Shown here: in pieces, positions 33,743 to 42,915 of the stretch
How positions within the stretch are numbered: the stretch's first letter is position 1
Layout of the letters: the number at the start of each line of letters is the position of its first letter
Origin: Flavobacteriaceae bacterium MAR_2009_75
Lineage (GTDB): Bacteria > Bacteroidota > Bacteroidia > Flavobacteriales > Flavobacteriaceae
Assembly (NCBI GenBank): GCA_002813285.1
Contig: PHTZ01000001.1
Span: 3,471,501-3,535,500 of the forward strand
DNA length: 64,000 nucleotides
Reading direction: 5' to 3'
The notes under the pieces: model-generated
The model's input: only the letters and a program-made list of their open reading frames with translations
Databases searched by the model: none
What the model was told of the DNA's origin: nothing
Program-made: the position numbers and the translations under genes

Positions 33743-33809
33743 AGATTATTTGGTAATTTAAAAGCTTAAAACCGAATTTTCTAGATAAGAGATTGGCATT
33801 AAGTTTAGT

Positions 33810-35531
33810 TTACTGAAGTCGTGATGATATTAAGCTAACATCTGAAGTTGACCAAGCTTTCTTCAATTTTTCTGATGTATCAATTAAGTTGTCCTTGTCC
33901 TGAGTGTTAATATAGGCTTGTTGCAGCCCGTGAAGGGCCCAGCCATTTTTCGGGAATTTTATTAAATCTTCTTTGAAGGTACTAATGGCATCTTCAAATT
34001 TTCCGGCCTCAATTTGAATTGCGCCCAAGTGGTGTCTAACAGAAAAGAACCAGTCGGGAGGTTCGTTATAATTCAAGTTGTCTTCATAAGTAACTGCTTC
34101 ATTTAGTAAATTGATACTTTTTTCAAAATTCAATTCTTTTGCTAATAATTCGGCTTCTAATACTCGTTTTGCAATTTCAAGCAATACATCGACTGAGTTA
34201 ATATCCCATATAGTAATTTCTTTAAGGCTTGGATCTTTAGCTAATTTTTGTAAACGTTCGAGTTCTAACCTTGAATTATTTAGATCATTGAGACCAAGAA
34301 AAGCCATGCCACGCGCATAACTTCTGATTGCTTGAGGATATATTAAAGTCGAATCAATATTTTTCATTAATAAGATATCATTCCATTTTGCAAACTTTAT
34401 ATTTATATAATAGGGTATGGTGTAATAATGTTGCAGAGTTCCCCAACCTGGTTCTTTCATTAATAATAAGTTGGCGTGAGATGCAACTTTATATGCGGCT
34501 TTTAAAGCAATTTTGCTGTTGCCTTCAAGAGTAGCGGTAGCTGCCATGAAATGATAATTATGTGGAAAATAGGATAGAGGATAAGCACCTTGAGCATTAC
34601 AACTGGCCACGTATGAGCTGTCTACCGCAGCTGCTCTTTGGTTTGATAGTGTACCTTTATGGTAATCGCCGGTTCTTATATAGATGTGAGAGGGCATGTG
34701 AACTAAATGACCGGCTCCGGCAACTAAATCACTATCAAATAATTGTGCGCTTTTTAGCGCTTTTTCTGGTTCTTTCGAGGCTTCCATGATGTGAATGTAA
34801 AAATGATGTGCTCCCGGGTGTTTTGGGTCAACCGACATAGCTTTTTGTAGCTGGGATATTATTTTATACGTCCAATTCTGTGCTTCACCATTATCTTTCC
34901 ATAAATCCCATGGGTGAAGATTCATGATCGATTCGGCATACAGTGTTGAAATATCAGGGTCATTAGGAAACTGCTCTGATACTTTTTTCATTGCATGAGA
35001 ATAAGCTATATCATATTTTGACCTGTTTTTTACAGGTTCTTCGACATATCTGGCACTCAAGGCATCGATAAGTGCTCTTTCTTTAAGAGAGGTAGCGGCT
35101 GTTACTAAATTCTGAGCTTTTAAAACAGCATCATAAGCTCTTTGGTAATTGTCATATTCCATTCCTGCATTGTAGTTAGGGCCCAGAACATAGGCATACC
35201 CCCAATATCCCATAGTGAACTCAGGGTCTAGTTTTGTAGCGTAATAGAATGACCTTGCTGCTTCGGCATGATTAAATGCATAAGCGAGAATCAGGCCTTG
35301 GTCAAAATACTTCTGGGCCAAACTGTCCTTGGTGGTAGTGGTGAAATGAAGGGCATCAAGGCCATCGATAATCGGAGCTACATTATCTCCCTTGTACCAT
35401 TCAGCATCTGTTGTTATCGGGGCACAGGCAATAAACGATTTTTGCGATAGGTCTATTTCGTTTTGTGCTTTGTTTCTACATGCAAAAGAAAACAGTAATA
35501 TGACTAGAGAAAAAAGATAGACCGCTTTCAT
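33810..35531 (-). CDS. Tetratricopeptide-repeat lipoprotein of unknown function
   Basis: A 573-residue protein with a lipoprotein signal (SFAC, Cys18). The body is alpha-helical with several TPR-like units. One is recognisable near residues 65-105, QKYFDQGLILAYAFNHAEAARSFYYATKLDP, here named by its YxxGxxLxxAFxHxEAxxxFxxAxxLDP pattern. Further units lie around 230-260 and 500-560 (AISTFKEDLIKFPKNGWALHGL). TPR arrays mediate protein contacts. No catalytic motif is visible and I do not recognise a specific function. It is monocistronic, with a terminator upstream separating it from accD. Confidence 0.72.
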   Translation of the reverse strand: MKAVYLFSLVILLFSFACRNKAQNEIDLSQKSFIACAPITTDAEWYKGDNVAPIIDGLDALHFTTTTKDSLAQKYFDQGLILAYAFNHAEAARSFYYATKLDPEFTMGYWGYAYVLGPNYNAGMEYDNYQRAYDAVLKAQNLVTAATSLKERALIDALSARYVEEPVKNRSKYDIAYSHAMKKVSEQFPNDPDISTLYAESIMNLHPWDLWKDNGEAQNWTYKIISQLQKAMSVDPKHPGAHHFYIHIMEASKEPEKALKSAQLFDSDLVAGAGHLVHMPSHIYIRTGDYHKGTLSNQRAAAVDSSYVASCNAQGAYPLSYFPHNYHFMAATATLEGNSKIALKAAYKVASHANLLLMKEPGWGTLQHYYTIPYYINIKFAKWNDILLMKNIDSTLIYPQAIRSYARGMAFLGLNDLNNSRLELERLQKLAKDPSLKEITIWDINSVDVLLEIAKRVLEAELLAKELNFEKSINLLNEAVTYEDNLNYNEPPDWFFSVRHHLGAIQIEAGKFEDAISTFKEDLIKFPKNGWALHGLQQAYINTQDKDNLIDTSEKLKKAWSTSDVSLISSRLQ

Positions 35532-35583
35532 TTAAAATGATTTTATATTAAATAAAAGGGGGATAGAAGCCTAATTTAACTAA

Positions 35584-35618
35584 AAAAACCAACTACTTAG
35601 AGAAAGTAGTTGGTTTTT
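35584..35618. terminator. Terminator between accD and the TPR lipoprotein gene
   Basis: AAAAACCAACTACTT and AAGTAGTTGGTTTTT form a perfect 15-base stem around a 5-base loop, flanked by A and T runs. It lies 81 bases after the accD stop and would end the fbaA-accD transcript. Confidence 0.88.
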
Positions 35619-35698
35619 ATATAAGAAAGGATCTTTGACTTTACTTAAACGAACTTTATCATTAAACATTAAGAATGTATAAGAATTGTTTTTTACGT

Positions 35699-36559
35699 TT
35701 AAGACCTTACCGGGTTGTTCTGAATTAAATCAATATAAAGATTGATTTTATTCTTCAAATCGCGGCGGTGAACTATAAAATCAAGAAAGCCATGTTCTTT
35801 AACGAATTCAGCCGTTTGAAAGTTGTCGGGAAGCTCTTTTCCAGTTGCTTCTTTTACTACTCTAGGACCGGCAAAACCAATTAAAGCACCAGGTTCTGAG
35901 ATATTAATATCACCAAGCATGGCATAAGAAGCAGTAGTGCCACCTGTTGTTGGGTCGGTACATAAAGATATATAAGGAATCTTAGCTTCTGCCAACTGTG
36001 CAAGTTTGGCCGATGTTTTGGCCAACTGCATCAACGAAAGTGCAGCCTCCATCATTCGGGCCCCACCAGATTTAGATACCATTACGAAAGGAAGTTTTTT
36101 CTTGATGGCATAATCAATGGCACGTGCGATTTTCTCGCCGACGACACTTCCCATTGAACCTCCGATAAAGCTAAAATCCATACAAGCTACAACCAAATCT
36201 TTGCCCAGTGACTTACCTACTGCAGTACGCACGGCATCTTTTAGATTGGTTTTTTTCTGAGCGTCCTTTAGGCGGTCAGAATACTTTTTGGTGTCTTCAA
36301 ACTTTAAAGGATCCTTTGAGGTAAGCTTAGCGTCTAGCTCTTTGAACTTATTATTGTCAAAGACGATCTCAAAATATTCTTTACTACCTATTCTAACGTG
36401 GTAATCATCTTCAGGGCTTACATAAAAGTTTTTTGCCAACTCTTCAGATTCTACAATTTTCCCTGTGGGAGATTTGTACCAGAGCCCTTTTGGGGTGTCT
36501 TTTTTCTCTTCGGTAGCTGTTTGTATTCCTTTTTCTTTTCTCTTAAACCAAGCCGTCAT
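35699..36559 (-). CDS. accD: Acetyl-CoA carboxylase carboxyltransferase subunit beta, zinc-ribbon cysteines absent
   Basis: AccD with AccA transfers the carboxyl group from biotin to acetyl-CoA in fatty-acid synthesis. The crotonase-like core is intact: [54 protein letters not shown] and [13 protein letters not shown]. The N-terminal zinc ribbon is altered. Where most bacteria have two CPxC pairs, this protein reads [10 protein letters not shown] and [11 protein letters not shown], with no cysteine. Flavobacterial homologues share this as far as I recall. I chose the Met giving [11 protein letters not shown] (286 aa), as homologues start near this point; a Met three codons upstream at 36568 is possible. 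It follows fbaA closely, probably as one operon. Confidence 0.93.
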   Translation of the reverse strand: MTAWFKRKEKGIQTATEEKKDTPKGLWYKSPTGKIVESEELAKNFYVSPEDDYHVRIGSKEYFEIVFDNNKFKELDAKLTSKDPLKFEDTKKYSDRLKDAQKKTNLKDAVRTAVGKSLGKDLVVACMDFSFIGGSMGSVVGEKIARAIDYAIKKKLPFVMVSKSGGARMMEAALSLMQLAKTSAKLAQLAEAKIPYISLCTDPTTGGTTASYAMLGDINISEPGALIGFAGPRVVKEATGKELPDNFQTAEFVKEHGFLDFIVHRRDLKNKINLYIDLIQNNPVRS

Positions 36560-36595
36560 TTCTTCCATATTATCGTTAGAGGATATACTTGAAAA

Positions 36596-37663
36596 TTATA
36601 GGGTGTCAATGTTGTTTAAATCTGCGAAAGCTTGTTTCAAACGCTCAGAAAACGCTTTTTCACCTTCCCTCAACCACACGCGTGGGTCATAAGTTTTTTT
36701 GTTAGGCTCGTCAGCTCCTTCAGGGTTTCCGATTTGAGCCTGTAAATAATCTTTTTTATCTTGAACATAATCACGAACACCGGATAAGAACGCATATTGC
36801 AAATCGGTATCGATGTTCATTTTTATAACTCCGTAGCTGATGCCTTCCCTTATTTCTTCTACCGAAGAACCGGAACCACCATGAAAAACAAAATCGATAT
36901 GATTGTTTTCTACCCCATATTTCTCAGAGATATGTTCTTGTGAATTCTTTAAAATTTTCGGAGTCAATTTAACATTACCTGGTTTGTAGACCCCATGAAC
37001 ATTACCGAAAGCGGCAGCAATTGTAAATCTATGGCTTACTTTTGAAAGTTCTTCGTAAGCATAGGCAACTTCTTCTGGTTGCGTGTAAAGTTTTGAATCA
37101 TCTACATCAGAATTGTCTACACCGTCTTCTTCGCCTCCTGTAATACCCAATTCGATTTCAAGCGTCATGTTCATTTTGCTCATGCGCTCTAAATACCCCT
37201 TACAAATTTCGATGTTCTCCTCGATTGGCTCTTCCGAAAGATCGATCATATGAGAACTGAACAAAGATTTTCCAGTTTCCGCGAAGTGTTTTTCACTAGC
37301 ATCTAACATACCATCGATCCAAGGTAACAATTTCTTCGCGCAATGGTCTGTATGTAAAATTACGGTAGCACCATAGGCCTCGGCCAATTGATGAACATGT
37401 TTTGCACCGGCAACCGCACCTAATACGGCCGCTTTTTGATTTTCGTTTGAGAGTCCTTTTCCTGCATTGAATTGAGCCCCTCCATTCGAGAACTGAATGA
37501 TTACGGGAGCATTCAAGCTAGCAGCTGTTTCTAAAACACCATTGATGGTATTCGATCCTATTACGTTTACCGCTGGCAATGCAAAAGCTTTTTCCTTTGC
37601 ATATTTGAAAATTTCTTGAACTTCATCTCCGGTAGCAACGCCGGGCTTGATATTGTGGGCCAT
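36596..37663 (-). CDS. fbaA: Class II fructose-bisphosphate aldolase
   Basis: The zinc-dependent aldolase of glycolysis and gluconeogenesis cleaves fructose 1,6-bisphosphate. The 355-residue length is that of the class IIA subgroup (E. coli FbaA type). It shows the metal-site segment VILHTDHCAKKLLPW, the region LEIELGITGGEEDGVDN with a metal/catalytic acid, AAAFGNVHGVYKPGNVKL and FVFHGGSGSS with the third zinc histidine. Its promoter has a consensus -7 element 36 bases before the ATG. accD begins 36 bases after its stop if started at 36559. Confidence 0.96.
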   Translation of the reverse strand: MAHNIKPGVATGDEVQEIFKYAKEKAFALPAVNVIGSNTINGVLETAASLNAPVIIQFSNGGAQFNAGKGLSNENQKAAVLGAVAGAKHVHQLAEAYGATVILHTDHCAKKLLPWIDGMLDASEKHFAETGKSLFSSHMIDLSEEPIEENIEICKGYLERMSKMNMTLEIELGITGGEEDGVDNSDVDDSKLYTQPEEVAYAYEELSKVSHRFTIAAAFGNVHGVYKPGNVKLTPKILKNSQEHISEKYGVENNHIDFVFHGGSGSSVEEIREGISYGVIKMNIDTDLQYAFLSGVRDYVQDKKDYLQAQIGNPEGADEPNKKTYDPRVWLREGEKAFSERLKQAFADLNNIDTL

Positions 37664-37698
37664 AGTTTCTTTAATCTAGGTTTGTAAATTGAATGGGA

Positions 37699-37706
37699 CA
37701 AAAGTA
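37699..37706 (-). promoter_or_regulatory. -7 promoter element for fbaA-accD
   Basis: TACTTTTG on the minus strand fits TAnnTTTG exactly, 35 bases before the fbaA start codon. Confidence 0.6.
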
Positions 37707-37802
37707 ATAAAATAATATCTCTCGAAAGTAAGGGCTAGGCAAGAATATCGCTTAGTTTTCAAGGTCGATATAGCATTATAGGTATTTTAGCCTGATATAA
37801 TT

Positions 37803-40406
37803 TTAGAAGGGGTAGTTGATACCGATTTGAAGCACGGCGTTTGAAAAGTCGAAATCTGTGAACCATCTTTGGGAAATTTCATTGGCAGGGTTGTAAGTTT
37901 TGAAACCCAAATCGGCTCGAAGCACAAAGTAAGTGAAATCGTAACGTAGGCCGAACCCCGTACCCAAGGCAATATCTTCTAATGATTTAAAACCCGTAAA
38001 AGTAGCTGCCGGATCTTCAACATTGTCAAATACGTTCCAAATATTACCGGCATCGGCAAAGAGCGCACCCTTTAAATCGCCTATGAGCGGAAATCGATAT
38101 TCAAGGTTTACACCTATTTTGAGATTGGCTTCATTGAAATCATTAATAGCATCAGTGCTACCAGGCCCCAAAGAATAAGGCGACCATGCCCGAATATCAT
38201 TGGCGCCTCCTGCAAAGTAACTTCGTACAAAGGGGATGTTGTTAGAGTTACCGTAAGGTATAGCAATACCAAAAAATGTACGTAATGCCAAGACATTGTC
38301 ACGAGATACATTCCAATATTTCACATAATCGAATTCAGTCTTTATATATTGACTATAGGGTACCCCGAATATGAGACGGTCTTCATTCTCATTTTCTTCG
38401 AAAGGAATAATTTCTGAAATGGCAGATAAAAGATTTCCGGCACTTTCCACTTTAAAACGAAACTGGTAGAAGGTATTGTCGGTTATGGTTTCTCGATTAT
38501 TCAAATTTAAGGTATAGTTACTAGCGAATATCAGGTTGTTTTCTGTCAACCTATCCCTCCTTTCTTCAATTCTGCTGACAGTCTGCAACTGAGCGGCCGT
38601 AGTAGTTATTTCATTATTTAATACCGCCTGGGTAAAGCCTGTGGTGCCTGATGGAATAATAAGCCTTGGATCGGTCGAAGTACCTGTTGTTTCAAAAAAA
38701 GGTTCAAGTTCAGGGTAGAGGTTGGCATTGTCAAAAAGGTCTGCTACCTCGTCTAATTGCTCATACGAGTTTCGATAAACGTTAAAAAAACGATCAATAT
38801 TGACATTTCGCACGAATTGTAGGTTAATAAGTTCTACGTTATGTTTGATGAAATCGGAAGGAACCCAATTGTAGCTTAACACGCTATTAAAGGCTTGTTT
38901 GTCAAGACCTATGTTTTTTTGAAAACTGGTACCAAGTGATATACGAGTTCTTGGAAGTGTATAACTGGGAATGATAGAATTTGTATTAAAAAACGGAAAC
39001 CATATGCGAGGTATATCTAAATTAAGGTCGACGCCATATTCTTGTATATTGAAAAAACGATTGTCTATTATGCTTGGGTCGTTCGAAGAACCAATACTGA
39101 GCCTACCTGCTAAACTAAGGTTTTCCGCACCGCCAAAAAGGTTTCGGGCCTGTAATGAAGGGCTCAGTGCCAAGCCTACTTGCTGAATGTTCGATCGCGT
39201 AATTTCAAAAGACGTTCCTAACGAATATTTAGGTCTCGCGGCAAGATAAATGTTGGCATCCAAAGTGTTGCTATCCCCGTTAGGTTCAGAAGTAATCGTC
39301 GGATATTTGAACACCCCTAAATTTGTAATCTGTCTGTAGGTTCTGGTTCTGTCAATATCCCTATAAATACTATCTTTTTTAAAGAAAACAGCATTGGCCA
39401 GGGTTTTGGGCTTAAACCTGAGTTTATCGTGATAAAATATATTGTAGTCGCCGTAGCTGATAAATTTTTGCTCACTATCGCTCTCGTCGTAAAGATAATC
39501 GGTATAGATATTTATTTTATCGAACCGGTATACCTTATACTCGCTTGAGGTTACGGCAGTATCACCTCTTCTTTTAAAATTATCGATGTTCAGCTCGATA
39601 TTCATTTGCTGGTCATCGGCCACTTTGGTGGTGTCGGTAGCGATATCGTATGATATGGAGCTCTCTTGAAAGTTGTAGACCCCTGAATTTCTAAAGGTAC
39701 TGCTCAACCTTTCACGTTCCCTTGAAAATTGGGTCAGGTCGAACTGGTCACCCTGTTTTACAAAAGACAGTTCATTATTAAGTTGGTAAAGAGAGTCGAT
39801 TGCCTTCGAGGCTATTTCATGAGATAATGAGTCTATAAAGAAAGGTTTTCCTAAATCTACTTGATAGTAAACTTTGGCGCGTTTCTTTTTCGATAACGAG
39901 TCAATGTCAAAAGTTGTATTGTTGTTAAAATACCCCTTACTGCCATAATAAGCACTTAACCGCTCTAAAGTACGTCTTGCTTTGGTGGTGTCTACGACGA
40001 CAGGGGCTTCCCCTATGTTTTTAAGCCACTCGCTGAGGCCGGTAACCAAAAAAGACTCACCTAATCGGTCAACTTGTTTTTTTGATAACAATCGAACCAG
40101 TCTCGGTTCTCTTTTTTCTTTCCGATAAAGCCAGGCCTGATACGAAGAATCAGGGTTTTTCTTGGCAAGGTTATAAAGGTTCAAGCGGAGCGGATAACCC
40201 AGTAAAGTTGTATTCGGTTCTTGAAGAATTAAACTCTCAATAGCCTCATCTTTGACCTCTTCCCCATCGGCGAAAATAGTATTTTCTGTAAGCAAGAGTT
40301 CATTTTCTCCGACCCTTTTAAGGGTGTTACAAGAATTGATCACCACCACTAGAAATAATAGGCTTATTTTAGCGCACGTATTGGTGATGCGTAACGATGT
40401 GATCAT
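37803..40406 (-). CDS. tamL: TamA-like outer membrane lipoprotein (TamL), BamA superfamily
   Basis: TamL is the Bacteroidota counterpart of TamA, a barrel of the BamA/Omp85 superfamily involved in outer membrane assembly. The 867-residue protein begins with a lipoprotein signal ending in VVINSC (Cys about 26). Periplasmic POTRA-like repeats follow (about 30-350, including LERLSAYYGSKGYFNNN) and then a C-terminal 16-strand barrel. That barrel has SYFAGGANDIRAWSPYSLGPG, a clear Omp85 motif region, and ends in LQIGINYPF with terminal Phe. The frame extends to a TTG at 40415, but the ATG at 40406 is preferred because the promoter overlaps the TTG. Confidence 0.9.
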   Translation of the reverse strand: MITSLRITNTCAKISLLFLVVVINSCNTLKRVGENELLLTENTIFADGEEVKDEAIESLILQEPNTTLLGYPLRLNLYNLAKKNPDSSYQAWLYRKEKREPRLVRLLSKKQVDRLGESFLVTGLSEWLKNIGEAPVVVDTTKARRTLERLSAYYGSKGYFNNNTTFDIDSLSKKKRAKVYYQVDLGKPFFIDSLSHEIASKAIDSLYQLNNELSFVKQGDQFDLTQFSRERERLSSTFRNSGVYNFQESSISYDIATDTTKVADDQQMNIELNIDNFKRRGDTAVTSSEYKVYRFDKINIYTDYLYDESDSEQKFISYGDYNIFYHDKLRFKPKTLANAVFFKKDSIYRDIDRTRTYRQITNLGVFKYPTITSEPNGDSNTLDANIYLAARPKYSLGTSFEITRSNIQQVGLALSPSLQARNLFGGAENLSLAGRLSIGSSNDPSIIDNRFFNIQEYGVDLNLDIPRIWFPFFNTNSIIPSYTLPRTRISLGTSFQKNIGLDKQAFNSVLSYNWVPSDFIKHNVELINLQFVRNVNIDRFFNVYRNSYEQLDEVADLFDNANLYPELEPFFETTGTSTDPRLIIPSGTTGFTQAVLNNEITTTAAQLQTVSRIEERRDRLTENNLIFASNYTLNLNNRETITDNTFYQFRFKVESAGNLLSAISEIIPFEENENEDRLIFGVPYSQYIKTEFDYVKYWNVSRDNVLALRTFFGIAIPYGNSNNIPFVRSYFAGGANDIRAWSPYSLGPGSTDAINDFNEANLKIGVNLEYRFPLIGDLKGALFADAGNIWNVFDNVEDPAATFTGFKSLEDIALGTGFGLRYDFTYFVLRADLGFKTYNPANEISQRWFTDFDFSNAVLQIGINYPF

Positions 40407-40412
40407 AGCCCC

Positions 40413-40420
40413 CAAAAATA
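40413..40420 (-). promoter_or_regulatory. -7 promoter element for tamL
   Basis: TATTTTTG on the minus strand is an exact TAnnTTTG match only six bases before the tamL ATG. If used, the transcript would be almost or fully leaderless. Confidence 0.45.
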
Positions 40421-40429
40421 CATCTTTTT

Positions 40430-41152
40430 ATGATTGTTAAAAGCCAAATAAAACTTATAAGAAGTCTGCATCAAAAAAAGTACCGCAATGAAAACGGGCT
40501 TTTTTTTGTTGAAGGAAAAAAGGCTGTTCAAGAGTTGTTGAACTCTCGATTTGCTGTGGTAAAGGTATATAGTACTGAATTAGGATTACTACCTGCTTCA
40601 AATGAGATAGTTGAATTGATTACCGAGGCCGAGCTTAAAAAAATTAGTGCATTGAATACCCCGAATAAAGTTTTGGGTATCTTCAAGATTCCAAAGATTG
40701 AGCAAGTAAATTTTGATGATTGGATAGTTGCCGTAGATGATGTTCGGGATCCCGGGAATTTAGGTACCATAATAAGGTTATGTGATTGGTTCGGAATTAA
40801 ACATCTTATATGTTCTAAGGAGACCGTTGACTGCTATAACCCGAAAACATTACAAGCAACAATGGGTTCCATTGCAAGGGTCAACGTTGGGTATACCGAT
40901 TTATATGACTTTCTTAAGACATTGGAGGTGCCGATTTATGGCGCTTTTATGAATGGGGAGGTGGTTTACGAAAACAAGCTGCCAAAGTCTGGCGTTCTCG
41001 TTATGGGTAATGAAGCCAATGGAATTTCTGAAAAAATAGAGAGTCTTATAAATCAAAAAATAAGTATACCTCAATTTGGTATGCAGGCCACAGAGAGTTT
41101 GAATGTGGCAACGGCTACTGCAATTTTATTGAACGAAATAAGAAGAGGGTAG
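40430..41152 (+). CDS. TrmH/RlmB-family RNA 2'-O-methyltransferase
   Basis: This is a SPOUT-class SAM-dependent methyltransferase acting on rRNA or tRNA. The 240-residue protein has an N-terminal substrate-binding domain (SQIKLIRSLHQKKYRNENG, FFVEGKKAVQELL). The C-terminal knot domain has the three SpoU motifs: VDDVRDPGNLGTIIRLCDWFG, LVMGNEANGIS and IPQFGMQATESLNVATATAI. Exact target position (for example 23S G2251) cannot be assigned from motifs. It is divergent from tamL with only about 23 bases between the start codons, so its promoter must lie within or beside the tamL start. Confidence 0.92.
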   Translation: MIVKSQIKLIRSLHQKKYRNENGLFFVEGKKAVQELLNSRFAVVKVYSTELGLLPASNEIVELITEAELKKISALNTPNKVLGIFKIPKIEQVNFDDWIVAVDDVRDPGNLGTIIRLCDWFGIKHLICSKETVDCYNPKTLQATMGSIARVNVGYTDLYDFLKTLEVPIYGAFMNGEVVYENKLPKSGVLVMGNEANGISEKIESLINQKISIPQFGMQATESLNVATATAILLNEIRRG

Positions 41153-41168
41153 AGGTGGGTTGTTAACC

Positions 41169-41888
41169 TTACTCAAAAGTGAAATTAATAAAAAGGCCAC
41201 GAGTGCTCATTTTTTCAATATTGCCCGTCCATGGGCTATTGGGGTCAACATCTCTAATCAGTTCGTCGGTAAGGCCAAAAACGCCTCTTATAGAGGGGGT
41301 GAACTTAAAGTATTCGAGATAGAAATCGATGCCAAAACCAAGCTCGTAGTTGTATGTCCACTTTTTCATCCTGAAAGTACCACTACTATTATCATCGGGG
41401 CTATCTTCGTTGCTACCTAGGTTTAGTGAGGCTGATGGCCCCGCAACCAAGAAAGGTTTCCAATTACCAAAACGTTTGGTATTTATTTTTAATAATAAAG
41501 GAAAGTTGATGTATGTAGATTTAACTTCGCGAATCGCATTTCTCTCGCCTTCTTCTGTAGCTTGAAACCCGGGAAAACCTAGTGTTCTGGCATTGTAGTA
41601 GAGACCTGGTTCAAGTCGAAGGTCTAAAAATTCATGAAGCCTCATTTCACCGATAAGACCTACGTTAAATCCTGTAGATTTAAGAACTTGAATGTCCGTA
41701 CTTTGATTGCCTCGGTCTTCTTTATAATCAAATTTGAATCCGTAGCGGTTAAAACCTAGAAAGTATCCGTAGTTAAGAAACTTTTTGTCTTTATTTTCAA
41801 TATTTAGAATGGGATCGGCGTTAAACTGAGCGCTAACTGCCGAGGTCATACACAACGCAATTCCCAAAAGCAAAAAAAATCTTTTCAT
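41169..41888 (-). CDS. porT: Type IX secretion outer membrane protein PorT
   Basis: PorT is an eight-stranded outer membrane beta-barrel needed for the type IX secretion system, which exports adhesins and enzymes across the outer membrane. The 239-residue protein has a signal peptide (cleavage near SAVSAQ, residue 21). Alternating aromatic/polar strands follow: NYGYFLGFNRYGFKFDY, FLDLRLEPGLYYNARTLGF, YINFPLLLKINTK and a terminal GLFINFTFE. It follows menG in the same direction, the usual flavobacterial menG-porT neighbourhood. Assignment rests on pattern and context rather than a catalytic motif. Confidence 0.85.
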   Translation of the reverse strand: MKRFFLLLGIALCMTSAVSAQFNADPILNIENKDKKFLNYGYFLGFNRYGFKFDYKEDRGNQSTDIQVLKSTGFNVGLIGEMRLHEFLDLRLEPGLYYNARTLGFPGFQATEEGERNAIREVKSTYINFPLLLKINTKRFGNWKPFLVAGPSASLNLGSNEDSPDDNSSGTFRMKKWTYNYELGFGIDFYLEYFKFTPSIRGVFGLTDELIRDVDPNSPWTGNIEKMSTRGLFINFTFE

Positions 41889-41970
41889 TCAAAAAAAATT
41901 ATCCGCTCCATCAGTGCCTTGAAACAATAGGGGAGCCGGTATTTTTAAAATGCCCTTCTGGGGCAGTAGT

Positions 41971-42699
41971 TTACTTTTTGGCTATATATATAGATGCCAC
42001 CCCAAATGTCTGGGGTTTGTTCTCTACCTCTATAAACCCGATTTTTCTCAAAATATTGTTGAACGCTTCACCATGCGGAAAAACAGATGCCGATTCACTC
42101 AAATAGGCATAGGCAGAACGGTCTTTTGAAAAGAGTTTCCCAATTACGGGCAACACATTTTTGGTATAGAAACCATAGCCTTGTTTGTACGGTGACTTTG
42201 TCGGTACTGACGTCTCCAATACCACAAAAGTACCGCCAGTAGCCAGAACACGATAGATTTCGGCTAAACCTTTTTCAAGGTTCTCAAAATTACGAACGCC
42301 AAATGCTACGGTAATAGCATCAAAACTGTTTTCTGAAAAGGGTAGGTTTTCACTATCGCCCACAACCATTTCAATAGCCTGGTTTAAATTTTTATGCTCA
42401 ATTTTTTTCTTGCCAACTTCAAGCATGCCTGGTGAAATGTCCAATCCAACTATAGATTCGGCTCCGGTCTTTACTAAGTTTATGGCCAAATCGCCTGTTC
42501 CTGTGGCAATATCTAGAATGGTTTTGGGTCGAGAGGCTTTGATAATATCAACAACACGATTCCTCCATTTAATATCTATGCCAAATGAAATGACTCTATT
42601 TAGACCGTCATAGCTGCCTGAAATAGTATCGAACATTTTCGTAACCTGGTCTTTTTTGCCAAGTTCAGAATCTTTATACGGTAATACCTTTTTAGCCAT
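41971..42699 (-). CDS. menG: Demethylmenaquinone/ubiquinone C-methyltransferase
   Basis: This SAM-dependent enzyme performs the last step of menaquinone synthesis, C-methylation of demethylmenaquinone, on the membrane face. Class I methyltransferase motifs are clear: ILDIATGTGDLAINLVK (motif I), GLDISPGMLEVGKKK, GDSENLPFSENSFDAITVAFGVRNF (UbiE signature) and LEIYRVLATGGTFVVLE as AEIYRVL..GG. The frame extends nine codons upstream to 42726, but those codons span a perfect -7 element. The ATG at 42699 (MAKKVLPYKDS) is therefore the start, giving 242 residues. Menaquinone is the electron acceptor of the Nqr pump encoded later in the window. Confidence 0.95.
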   Translation of the reverse strand: MAKKVLPYKDSELGKKDQVTKMFDTISGSYDGLNRVISFGIDIKWRNRVVDIIKASRPKTILDIATGTGDLAINLVKTGAESIVGLDISPGMLEVGKKKIEHKNLNQAIEMVVGDSENLPFSENSFDAITVAFGVRNFENLEKGLAEIYRVLATGGTFVVLETSVPTKSPYKQGYGFYTKNVLPVIGKLFSKDRSAYAYLSESASVFPHGEAFNNILRKIGFIEVENKPQTFGVASIYIAKK

Positions 42700-42715
42700 C
42701 GGGCAATTTTTTGTG

Positions 42716-42723
42716 CAAAGATA
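42716..42723 (-). promoter_or_regulatory. -7 promoter element for menG-porT
   Basis: TATCTTTG on the minus strand is an exact consensus match, 16 bases before the ATG at 42699. It also argues against a start at 42726. Confidence 0.68.
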
Positions 42724-42824
42724 CAATATCGGCCCAAGTATACGTTGTAAGGTGAATAAGATTGCTTTTCAAGGGCGAAAGAGTAATTAAGTACCATTTT
42801 AAAAGTGACGATCGATTAAATGTG

Positions 42825-42832
42825 TAATTTTG
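42825..42832 (+). promoter_or_regulatory. -7 promoter element for trkA-trkH
   Basis: TAATTTTG matches TAnnTTTG exactly, 83 bases before the trkA ATG, leaving a fairly long leader. Confidence 0.5.
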
Positions 42833-42915
42833 CTGCGCATATTATAACCTGAGCAGTATACTATTAAATTGTGTTAGTGTATATAAACTGCAGGCCCACA
42901 CAAAGTTGCTAGCGA

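Noticed and set aside
41951-41965. TGCCC/GGGCA hairpin between menG and porT
   Set aside because: The stem is only five bases and lacks a T-tail on the minus strand; menG and porT may simply be cotranscribed.
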